The notes below the pieces were generated by a model that did no database searches, was not told where the DNA came from, and worked only from the letters and a program-made list of their open reading frames with translations. Position numbers and translations under genes: made by a program. A stretch of DNA of 64,000 nucleotides from Cinclus cinclus. Taxonomy: Eukaryota > Chordata > Aves > Passeriformes > Cinclidae. This document shows, piece by piece, positions 53,012 to 64,000 of this stretch. Positions within the stretch are counted from its first letter, which is position 1, and each line of letters starts with the position of its first letter. The stretch is from assembly GCF_963662255.1 (NCBI RefSeq), contig NC_085052.1:5748807-5812806 (forward strand). The letters are read 5' to 3'.

Positions 53012-56000
53012 CCTGGGACCACTCTGAAAGTTTTCATAGTCTTGCTGAAACATTTCCTAGCTATTCCTCCAAGTCTGTTTTTTCCAAGCCTAAAACCTAG
53101 TCTCTGGATTTCTCCAAGGTTTTCTACTGTCTCCTCCCACAAAAATCTCTTAGTTCTTAATGCATCAAGGTGCAAATAGATATTCTCTTCCATGGTTTTT
53201 CAGTCACAGACTTCATTCCTAGGCGTCTCCATAACTGCTTGGCCAAACAAGATTTATGTAACATCCGAAAGCAAAGTGTGCTCCTACCTCCTGCACTCTC
53301 TGAAGAGAGAAAAACCTCTTATTCAAGGTTTTAAAGTGAATTTCCTGCAGTCTAATGTCAGATTTTGTTAATATTCTCTTTGTAAAGAGTGGACAAACCC
53401 TGTGGGACAGCAGCGCATTCCTGAAAAAGAGGCAGCAAAGCTCTGTGGGACTTGTGTTCTTCCCCAAAATCTGAGCAGAAGAAGAATGCAAAGATTGAAG
53501 CACGTCACTCTAGAGGTGACTTCCACACTCATGATCCTTGGCAGTGAGCAAAGCCGGGCTGTTTCTTCCTTGGAATGCTGCAGGCCCAGGGAAGGATCAC
53601 ACCCTCCTGAATGTGTCATGGAGCCCTCTGGCAGCCACCCCTGGAGACTCGCTCCGTGGAGGAAGGATTTGCATTTCTGATAGGGATGGACTGGTTTGCA
53701 AGAGAAAAATAAGTCTTTAATTTCATAAGCATGCTTGGGTTTGCTTTTCAATTAGGCTTAATTTTTATTACAAGAAACGGAGCGTTTACTGGAAAAACAT
53801 GTGGTGGAGAAACTGATCTGCCCACTTTAAACCCCCCAGGGAATTTGATGAAAGGCAGGCAGGAGATTTGCTTGCCTACAGGTGACAGCCTTGCTCAGAA
53901 ATCCCAGCCTCTACCTGAACTCATTTCGTACCTATACATCGTGCTGTATGATTTTTGAGGCTATCTTTATTAATTTTCCTTTTTTTCCCCCCTGTAAATA
54001 CTTTATTTAAGGGTTTTACTGTGAATTAAGGAAACCAACAGATTTGTGGGAAGAGGTTTGCTGTGGAGTAACATCTGCAATCTGAGTAAAGCTTTAATAA
54101 ATAACAAAGGAAATGAATTAATAAAGAGCATGAGTGTTTATGGAGAGCTCAAGGGACAAGGGAATGATGCTGATGGATTTTTCTTACAGCTTGCTCTAGG
54201 AAACAGAAATGCCTGTCTGTATCTGGACTGCAACATCATGGGCTGCACTGGGGAAAGAAATATATTTGTGTGGTTATTGCTCTAGTGTTCGTTTATTAAC
54301 TGTTCTCCTTGGAAAAGGTGGTTTGTGTCAGACCCTTTGTCCCTCACCTGCCCTCTGTCCCTCATCTGAACTTACAAGGTGCAGCAGTTCTCAGCATGGG
54401 TTGAAGATGCAGTGTCTGCACATCTTTATTTTCTGAGTAGTAAAAACATTATAGGGTGTGATTTGCCCTCTGTCCTCTGCAGATAGAATTTACTGCAAAA
54501 CTATCCTGACCATCACCCCTCTTAGCCAGAGCTGTTGCTGATCTCTGTTGTTGTCACCTGAACTCCCAGAGCGTTGATTTCTCCCCTTGAGAGTGTTCTT
54601 GACCCACCACTGCCAGACAATGCCAGCCTGAGCCCTCTTGGGTTCACACGAGCACCCAGGAGACAGGGGAACTGCTCAGCTGGGTAAACAAAATCCATCT
54701 GAAAATGCTCCAGTCCTCTCTGCATGCACCAGAAAGGACAAGGATCGCTGTTAACGTGCAGCAAGAGATCAGTGTGCAGAGCTGGCTACGGGGAGTTATT
54801 CAGATAAATATCTCTGCCCTTTGAAAGGGCAGCATCAGCTGCTGGCAATCACTCAGGAAAATGATGTCTTTAATGACTGATAAGCTTTGTCCTCTCCTGG
54901 TGTGTGTGCCAGAGTGACTTTAAGTTTTTTAAAATAGGTGCAAACTGGATATTGTGACTCTTGAGGGAGTTCTCCAGGTTTGACAAAGAGTGAATTAGGT
55001 TGTAGAAGCCGTGATCCACATGGTGGGAATGAGTTTGGTGCCAGTGTGATCTATCTGCTGTGCCTGGCAATCTGTGGGTTTGGACTTGCTTGAGAAATGT
55101 AAGGATATGGACTCAAGCTATTATATTATGCACAATCATGTGGTTTAATGGAACAGGGTGGAAGCTAGATTTTCTCTTTAGTGGCTAACTAAATAAAATT
55201 CTGAAAGTAAATTCAAACTAGTGGAAAATTTCTTATAAAATTCGCAGCTTCAGTTGATTTTTAATGCTGGAAACCTTGGAAATTTCTGGATGAAAAATCT
55301 TCTAGAGAGAAATCAAAAGTTCTCTGAGGGATGAAAAAGGGTTCATGGTTGTTTTTTTCTTACATTAACAAAGTGAATCTGCCATTAAATTCCATTTCTG
55401 AAGGTGAATTATGGATGTTTACATATGGAACATAGGCAAGACCAATCCCTAAGCTGTGCCACTTATTTACAATTTTATAGAAGAAGACATTCATATTTTC
55501 CATGGGGTTGCAGTGGGAACTGTGTATTTTTTTACTTGCTTCTGCCATGAGGAATAGAGCTTATAATTAAAATGACAAAGTCAGACTAGTCAGACTCCTG
55601 TTATCATATTAAGGAGGGCTTTGGGGAGCTATAAACATGACAAGATGATTTAACAGAAAAGTGCCACTTCTTAAGCTGTTCCTTTAGGTGTTCCAACATG
55701 CCTCTTGGGGTATTTAATATCTCGTTTTCTGCAGGACCGAACGATGTGCTTTGTTGTGATATTTGTACAGCCCTTTGTATCCTGATTAATTGTTCATTAT
55801 CCTCTTTTAATTCTCACCTCACTCACTCCTCGTTTCAATTTGTGCTTTTCTGTGCTCTCCAAACCTCAGCAAACCCCAATGTTCCTTGAGTTAAAGTGTT
55901 TTTAGGAAGAAACAGGAACAAGACAAATTTTTAGAGTCCTGCAGCGAGGATTATGGTTGTTATGGTTACTAGATTAACCATTTTGCTGCCACATCTGAAT

Positions 56001-57251
56001 TCATTTGGAGTCTGAACCCCACTGGAGGATGTGGAGTCCCACCTTACAAGATAAATTTTGGCAAACCAGTCCTACCACTTGTTATCATTCAGAAATACAA
56101 AGGGGCCACAATGATCTCTCCTGTGGTTACTTCAGGCTCTGTAGCTGCATCTGTGGGCTCCAAGTGTGTTGGATGGGAGAGCTGATTGAAAAGACTCAGA
56201 TATGACTCTTAGAACATTTATTGCTTCTTCATAAATCCAAAGTGCAGAATATAAAGGGTAAAGGTATAAACTAGGAAGTCCACATGAGTATTCCCTGAGG
56301 AAATTGGTTTTTTTGGCTATTTATAAAGAAATTTAGTGCATTTCTAACCTGTACTCTTATCCATACAGTTAAATAGGAGGCTTAGTGACAAACATGTTTG
56401 AGCAAGAATGATCCACAGAGAAATCTGCTTTTGGCCAAAAGATTGTTTAATGTTTCAGTTGGCACTAAAATAAGTTGTCTGCACAGTCTGTGGAAAAGCT
56501 GCGTGGAGAACGGCAGATCTTGAACTGTAAATCTCAAAATGCTTGAAAACAGTGAGGAATTTAGACAGGGAGATGCAAACAGGACTTCTATTGCTGTCTC
56601 TTTTCTCTTATTTCCCTGACTTATGAAAATCTTCCTGTTCTCTCTGTGAGGACTGATCTGGCAGAAGGACCAGTGTCCTTTGATCTCTAGAAAGCCTTGT
56701 TAATACAGCCCTGATATGCAAGGCAGGATTGGATTTTTGTGCCTGCATTTATGTTTTCTTATCTGGGGTATTTTATTTCCAGGATATTGTTTTCCTTTTC
56801 AGTGATTGCTTTGCCTGCAGTGATTTAACTCTTCCCTTTGGCATGCACAATTTCAGTGCTGCATTCTCTTGATGTGACTCTACCACCCTGAATCCCTGGA
56901 CCTAAAAATCAACTTTGCTGGTTCTTGTGAGCTTCTCTAATACCTGCCTGTAGGTGTTCAATGAAGCCTTTACTGATTCAGTGTAAAACTATTAAAACTA
57001 TGGGTGTTTCACTTGTGAAGAGCTGTCTCCTGATTTGTTTGGATCAGCTCCTCTTTGCATTGCTGGGTGCACCCACATCTCTGTGCTAAAAGTTGTTGGT
57101 AGGAATTACAGGCTTGTGGCATTAGCCCAGGGTCAACTGGGGCTGCAACATTTTAAAAGGTGTAACAAGTGGCCTGAGGGATTAACTGCTTGTGTCAAAA
57201 TAATCTTTTGCAGGTCAAGTAGCAATCAAAGTTCAACACCTGGTCCTCTGC
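53012..57251. other. Intergenic stretch, no gene seen
   Basis: No gene or clear repeat. Open frames up to 127 codons (minus strand, 53368-53751) carry no recognisable domain. The block at about 55640-55960 is AT-rich with GATTAATTGTTCATTA-like sequence and non-repetitive texture. Confidence 0.5.
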
Positions 57252-57412
57252 TTGTGTTGGAAGGGACCTTGAAGATCCTCTAGGTCCAAACCCCTGCCAT
57301 GGACAGGGACACCCTGACCAGGCTGCTCCAAGTCCCATCCAGCCTGGGTTTTAACATTTCCAGGGATGGAACCTCCACAGCATCTCTGGGTGATGATGAG
57401 GAGCCAGTGTTT
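57252..57412 (-). mobile_element. CR1 LINE 3'-end fragment
   Basis: On the + strand, GTTGGAAGGGACCTTGAAGA, then CCCTGCCATGGACAGGGACA, then CATTTCCAGGGATGGAACCT, then CCACAGCATCTCTGGG is the antisense of the last 160 bp of CR1. The terminal octamer tail (which would lie to the left) is absent. Confidence 0.9.
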
Positions 57413-58794
57413 CAGCTCTTACTTTGAAAAGCATAATCTTCAGAGGCACAGGGGCTCTCTGGACATCATTAGAAAACACTGGGCTTCTCCCTGCTGCAGA
57501 AGCCATGTGGATGTATTGACTGGTAATTTGGGTTTTTTGTGGTTTCCTTTGGGCAGTGGGATTAGGAAAACAGAGTAAGAACAAATTAGAGAACAGGGGC
57601 ATTTGAGATGGGAGAGACTATGCTTTTTCAGCTTCTTTTCTCATTTCTTACCCTTCTAACAAGTTGATGGCTCCAGTGCCAAATGGAATCTGAGGGAGGA
57701 AAACACAAAGGAGCCTAAAGGGATGTTGGAAGGAATTAGGTGGCCCTGTGGGCTGTAGTGAAACATGTGGGTGTTCAGCATCTTGCAAATCAGACCCTAG
57801 AGTGTCCCAAACACACATGCAGCCTCAGAAAGTTTGTGTTCCAAGAGGTATATAAAGTGCACATAGAATGTCTCTGCAGATATCAATCAAACTGGTTATA
57901 TCATTCTGTTATAAATAATGTTCAATGTCATTGGGATGTTGTTGTTATAGAACCACTGTCATTACAGAGGTTTATTTGTGATTATTACAGTGGATAAAAC
58001 ACTAAAGTTAGACATGTTTCAATGATTGTTAGCATTTCTGCAGTCTAAGGGATTCAAATTATGTGCAAAAGTTCATGTCTAGGATGTCTTTTAAAGTATC
58101 AGATTAATTTAAAGAATCTGCTGAAGTCCTAGTGATTTCTCTTGCTGATTTAATTTCTGGACTCCTGACAGCCTGGATTTTATAACAGACCAGCATGGTG
58201 CCTTTAAATTGTCTGTGTAAATCTCCCTGGATATACCAAATGCTGTGAGAACTTGATTACCTGGTTTTCTGAGATTAACTTGGACAACAAAAAACCTCCA
58301 GTTCCTGCATCAGACAGGTGAAGACTTGCAAGTGGGATGTAAAAAATAGAAGAAGGTGAATTACTCTGCTACTTCAACTAAAATTTTAAAAGGTTATTAT
58401 TGAATATTGGTTGCTTTTAAAAATAGCTCCGTCCCCAAAGCTGTAATTTATACTACCAGCTAAGCTGTGTGAGGAGAACAATTAATTACAGAATAAAAGC
58501 TGCTAAAAGCTGGTGTCATTAGGGATAGGACTTTATGCACCCCAAGGTTGATTCAGGGAGCCAGAGGAATGCACAATGCACAGTTTGACCTCAGCATGGG
58601 TTCCCTAAGGCTCGAAAATGCAGTATGATACATTTCCCCAGAGAGCATGTTAAGCACATGATTTGGGAAACCAAGGACTGTAAAGCCAAACTCTTGAAGC
58701 TGGTTTTAGAAAAGACTTTTGCTGAGTAAGTCCATTTTCTCCACCCAGAATTTGCAATGATGTGTTAGAAAGATTTTCTTTCTATATCAGGAGC
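57413..58794. other. Intergenic stretch, no gene seen
   Basis: AT-rich sequence with no recognised gene. Around 58430-58520 the sequence is rich in AATTAATTA and AGCT motifs but is not a recognised repeat. Confidence 0.55.
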
Positions 58795-59055
58795 TGATAT
58801 CTATATCTATCTATCTATATCTATATCTATATCTATATCTATATCTATATCTATATCTATCTATCTATATCTATATCTATATCTATCTATATCTATATCT
58901 ATATCTATATCTATATCTATATCTATATCTATATATCTATATCTAATAATCTATATCTGTATCTATCTATCTATAAATCTATATAATCTATATCTATATA
59001 TCTATATATCTCTCTATAATTTCTTATCTATATCAATCTATATCTACATCACTGT
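58795..59055. repeat. TATATC/TATC microsatellite, about 260 bp
   Basis: A mostly hexameric CTATAT array is interleaved with tetrameric CTAT units. It becomes increasingly interrupted to the right (TCTATAAATCTATATAATC…). It is the longest simple repeat in the window and is probably length-variable. Confidence 0.95.
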
Positions 59056-62000
59056 ATTTCTATATATTCTTCTCCCACCCTGGATGGTTTCTAATGCTCC
59101 TCTGCAGAGCCTGTGCTTGTGCTGACTTTGTTAATGACCACCCCTAATCCATTCCAAAGGCTGTAATAACCTGGCTATGAAATATCCCACAAGCTGCTGC
59201 AGTGTCAACTTAGAAATGTGTTCCCCTGTGCAGGGGAAGAACTCTGCCTGTGTGAGTTAGGAATGCCTGCACTAACTGAAGGGAAAAGTTTCTTGTTTTG
59301 TTTGGTTCACAGGCTCCTGGGCTGTGACTCCCTTGGGTGAACATCAATAAATTTGACTCTCAACCTCCACATGGCACCAAGCTTGTAATTTACTGGACCT
59401 GTGCTATCTTCTTCAATGCAAGGCAAACTCCTGGCATAGGGAAAGGTTAATCCCTTCCTTTCCCAGCTGCAGGAGTAAATGTTTGGCTCGAATGTGTAGA
59501 CTGTAATTGATTTTGGAAGGAGTTATTTACGGTCTTGGAGTTCTGAGGCTACAGAGTGTGTAGTGAGCTGCTTGATGATGTGAGAGGCTGCTCCCAGTTC
59601 AGGCAAACCTGAAGCTGATAAACTCTAACATCAAGGAGTATTATTTTACAGACTTATAACATTCCATTGGCAGCTTCAATCATACAGATTGACTGAGCCA
59701 CCTGATCCATCTCAGGCAGCAGACACAGAGATTAACAGTCTCAGTGTGGCATATCTGTTTCCAGGTGTGCTGATGAGAACTGCTAAAAACAAGAGTACAT
59801 AATGAGAATTTTTTAAAATTTTTTCTTGCTTTCTGCCTGTTAAGGTGCTAACAAGGTGGTGATGTTTAATCAATCCAAGAGGCACAACCAATTACAGTTC
59901 CTGCTCTCAAAATCACAGCCATGCTCTGTTCTATCCCTGAATTTTCTACTACTGTTCTATCACTTTAGTACATTTTGTCATAAAGCCACAAGTAATATCA
60001 GTACTGAGGAAAGTTCTCATAAAGAATATCCCTATAACACTTCAACTGTTGAATTTTCCCTGCTCAGCCATGGTCAGTCTATTATAGTTTAAAATAATTT
60101 CGGCAGCACCTCTTTGGCATCTCAATCTCCTTGCAGTTCTCTCTTCTCTCACCTTTTCAAGGACACGGGATCTTCTGGTCCAGTGATCCCTGACCCTCCA
60201 AACAAAGCCTCACCCTGCCCTGTGGGGAGACCCCTGCAATTTATGGACCCATTCTCAGAGCTTGGACCATGGAAATTCCACATGGATCTGTGCCAGTGGA
60301 GGCAACAGACCCCCGAGCTTTTTTCAGTATTCAAAATCCAGCCATTTGCATCTAAATCAAAACAATGACTTGAATTTTTTCTTGCTTGTTCTGAAAGATT
60401 CTTGACCACAAGTCTCAGGGCTCCACAGAGTCAAAAATCACACATTATTTATTCATGTGACTTCTCCTCAGGTTCCAGGAATCCTTTCTGCTGTTGGCTT
60501 CTCTTTGCCTTTGCTGTGGATGCAGCAAAAAGAGGTTATTCATTCCCTGAATTCTGATTTTTCTGGAATCCCTACCAATTGCCAGGGCTACTGTGACTTT
60601 CTCCTCCCTCCCCCCCCACCCCCCCCAAGCTATTTTCACTCTATCAAGGAGGGACTGGTTTATTTCCATAGATGAAAAATTACAGAAAACAAGATTTTCC
60701 ATGAATTGCCCAAAGTTTCTTTCCCAGGCAGCAGCTGCAGCATTCCTTTGTGCTCAGCTGGACACGGATTCACAGATCCAAGAGATGTGTGCAGGCTCCT
60801 GAGCCACACAGCAGCACATGCCAATTGTTACAGGGGGATCCTGCAGCTTGCATGGGTTTGCTCAGATATCTGGATATCTGTTAATGTAATCCAAGTCCCA
60901 TATTTAAAGTCAACACTTTTACAATTGCAAGTGAATTAGCACGCCTTTTACACAAGGTTGCTTATTAGAATAAGGGTTTGGTTTTTCCTCAAAGTATTCA
61001 GCAGCTGCTTTCCAAAGGAAAGCTGTGTCACAGTGCATGTAAAATGAGAGAGCAGAGCCAAGAGGCAGCTCCTGGTGGGTTCTGCTGGGGCTCACAGCAG
61101 TCCAGCCTCCAGGGACACAATGTCCCTGCAGTTTTCAGGACTGTTAGTTCCGCTGTTGTAGCTCCAAATCTACTTTTTTGCTTCCTTTTATTTTTTTTTT
61201 TATTTGCTTGTTTGTTTGTTGTTGTTGTTTTTTTCTGGGATTCCTTTACTTTTATAGGTTTTCCTGGTTCTCCAGGTCTGGTTACAGCACTGGGATCACA
61301 TTCCTTTAAGTGCAGGTTTTTCCAGGTCTGGTTGCTACTTTTGCTAATATGAGACTGGAACTGTAAAGAAGCCAATTACATTCCCATAAAACACCAAAAT
61401 AACATTTTAAAAAAATTAAACTATTTCAGTTCTCTCCTGAAATTACTGTTCAAAAGAAACCTAGCACCTGCAGAACATTTTGATGAGACATTATTTTACT
61501 TCAGTTGCAGGGAAAAGAGAACACATTTCCAGTCCTCTAATTCCAGTTGGCTTTGGACAGCAGAACCAACAGAAAATCCTCAGACTGTTTCGATCTCTAG
61601 AGATGATTTTTGCATGTATTTTCTCTCTCTTAGTAGGAGTAGTAGTAACTTCATTTATTTTAAACTGATACATCTGTGAATAAGACTAGACTCTTGCTTT
61701 TTTTTTTTTTTTATTTTTTTTTTTCCAGCAGACTCCCTGACAGTGAGGATCAGCTTCAGGATCCTTGAAGTTAATGGAGAGATTTTGATCCATTTTAAAG
61801 GACTTTGAGGCAGAGCCATAAAGACTAGCTGAAACAAATGCTAGCATTTCAGGAAAGCCACAGCTCAATTTGGCAGCATGTAATTAATTACTGGAATTCA
61901 ATATTGTGTTGCACAATATTTGGCTCTTCACAGAAGCAAGCAGGCACATTTTTAATATTTCTATACCCCAATGCAAGACACATTTTAAAAGTCATTGCCA

Positions 62001-64000
62001 TGAACCAGAAGAATGTCTTTCATTATGTTTAAAATTGAGTGCGCTTGGTTTCTATCCCCATCAGAGGATAATGAAAACAGCTGGAGCCTAATTATTATAA
62101 TTCAGAAATATTCACTGTTATATTCCTCTTTCAATAAGCTTTGTTTTGTGGATATGAGTTGTGTGGAGTTGAGAAGATCAAGAGCAGTTGTGTAGCAGTC
62201 TCCTGACTTTCAAGATGGAAAATTCCTGGCCTCCTCTAGTTGAACAAGCACCTCCAAACCAGTGGACAGTCTCCTATTTGATATAGTATTTAGTTCATCA
62301 AGCCACAAATATTTCCAGAAAAGGTTACCTGTTCACTGTTAGCCCAGAATTCTGAGCAGTCAGTAGATTGACAGGATATCTCTTTGATAATCTCTCCAAC
62401 AAGCTTGAAAAAAGCTGCAATAACTTCAAGTCCCTGACTAATTGTTGTGTAGTGGATTTAGCAACAGGGTTGGTTGAAGGACAGCAAATGAGAACAGCAA
62501 ATCTGGCTTATGGTTTGCAAAATACAGAGCTCTAAAATTCTTTGGAGAGCTGCCTCCTTCTCTGCTAAATCTCAGTTTAGTGACTCAGACAGCAATGTTT
62601 TGAGGCTTATGTAGAATATACCAATCTTCTCCCCCAAATTTTATTTGTTTCACTTTTACATTTGTATTCTTACAAATGTATGAATTTAATTAAAAAAAAA
62701 AGGCTTTACTGATCACTGTTATGATGTTTGTCTGCTGAACACAGGACAATAAAACCATTTGAAATTTGTGTTTTAACGAGACAGAAAAGGAGGAAAGGGA
62801 GGAAAACTGCTGCGATTTTATATCTCCCTAGACATCTACTTTTATCTTTTAATTTTTTACTTTAGAGCAGACCCAGAATTATGGTTTTTATTTAATCTGT
62901 TGTCAAGTATTGAATGAATCATAGTTTCCCCTTATTGATCTGCTGTAATCTTATAAAATGAATAGTCCTTCCTCCTCAGAGTGAAAAATTAATTAGCATG
63001 AGGGAAGAAATCAGGATATAGCCTGAAACCTTATTGCTAGAGCAGCTTGCTGCCTGTCCTGTGGCCTTGCACGTCCTGCTCCTGTCTCTTGAGGTCCAGC
63101 TCTAGCACCTCTATTTTCACCTTGTTTACGTTGTGGCAAACTGCAGTGAACCTGGGAGATGTTCCCTGTCAGGGTCCAAAACAAATGAAAGAGCATGTTG
63201 TCTCCAAAAGGAGGGTGACCTCAGCCTGGGATCAGGGTCTGCCTGTGCCCAGTGTGGGGAAGGGCAGTGTCAGTATCCTGAGTGCCTCTGTGCTGTCACA
63301 TGTTTGTATTTGTGTCAGCTTCTGCATCAGGCCAACTTCTGACATGCTAGAGGGAATGAAGTGCTGTGTAGAGCAGGGCTGCAGATGAGAAAAGTTTGTT
63401 TTTGCCATGTGTCTGACAAACCACAGTAAGCAAGGTGTGTAAGTACAATCCTGCTTGAACTTTGATCTCCTGTTCTTGTTCTTTTGCCAGTAATGACTAT
63501 TTTAAAGAATGTTTTTGCCAGCACTTTGAAATGCAATTAATGTTTTCTGACTTGTTTTTCATGTGTAGAAGTATCACATCTCACCCTCAGTCCAGCAGAG
63601 AATTACTGTCTTTCCCGAGAATGCAGAAATCCAAATTGGTTCATTGTTTTACTGAAAAAAACACAAAGAATAATTTTATATTCCTCCTTTATGCAGTGCA
63701 GTCTTTGCTCAGTCTGACCTTTTTATTATCTTACACCTTCCTCAACCTGTTTACCAACGTTTCAACCTCCTCATTAAAAGTGAAGAATTGTGCAACTGCT
63801 GAGAAAAGGCTATGAATATTGACAAACACTTGAAACAACAGATCTGTTTCAAAAAGGAACTAGAACTGGTTTGCAGGCTCTGAGAATAGCGTGGGCTGAC
63901 AGTGCACATCCTACTCTCACTGTAGTCTATCATGTCAAACTCCCAGCTAGGGAAATCTCATCACAAGGTGGTGGCTTGGAAAACATGAGACAAACTTTTC
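59056..64000. other. Intergenic stretch to window end, no gene seen
   Basis: No gene was recognised. It holds a C-rich run at about 60607-60628, T-rich stretches near 61190-61235 and at 61698-61724, and scattered open frames up to 124 codons without domains. Confidence 0.55.
61698..61724. repeat. T-rich tract (one A interruption)
   Basis: Fifteen T, one A and eleven T precede CCAGCAG. This could serve as a polypyrimidine tract or be a minus-strand poly(A) remnant. No poly(A) signal was seen at the usual distance on its right. Confidence 0.75.

Noticed and set aside
60600..60630. C-rich run considered as a G-quadruplex or CpG feature
   Set aside because: It has only two long C runs with one A between and no CpG enrichment; simple low-complexity sequence.

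Overview
This is a window of vertebrate nuclear DNA, most likely from a bird. It is AT-rich, with split genes and GT-AG introns. It carries several fragments of CR1-type LINEs, including the bird-typical CR1 3' end that finishes in ATTCTATG-like octamers. There is no bacterial-style gene packing, no CpG island and no rRNA or tRNA gene. The call 'bird' comes from the CR1 family and moderate intron sizes; a crocodilian or turtle is not fully excluded.

One gene is supported: the 3' half of CACUL1 (CDK2-associated cullin domain protein 1), on the + strand. Seven coding exons (1284-1386, 9872-9967, 14291-14393, 25478-25567, 28052-28190, 30301-30344, 30845-30885) join in frame. They encode the last 204 residues and stop at TAG 30883-30885. 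The promoter, first exon(s) and roughly the first 165 residues (judged from the remembered human length of about 369) lie left of the window. A 3' UTR follows, with candidate poly(A) signals at 31326, 32401, 33043 and 34289.

From about 34.3 kb to the end (about 30 kb) I find no gene. The stretch holds CR1 fragments in both orientations, a 22-bp minisatellite with a three-unit higher-order period, an (AT)n tract, about 260 bp of TATATC/TATC microsatellite, and poly-A/poly-T tracts, some with a retroposon-like arrangement. A few AT-rich, TAAT-dense blocks might be regulatory, but that needs alignment. Most open frames of 60-190 codons here look like chance or repeat-derived frames.

The best structural signal is a long foldback in the penultimate coding-side intron of CACUL1. 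Two arms of about 150 bp (29284-29437 and 29566-29715) are inverted copies, about 93% identical over the outer 100 bp. The same intron also ends in a CR1 fragment lying about 32 bp from the 3' splice site, so the branch point may be transposon-derived.
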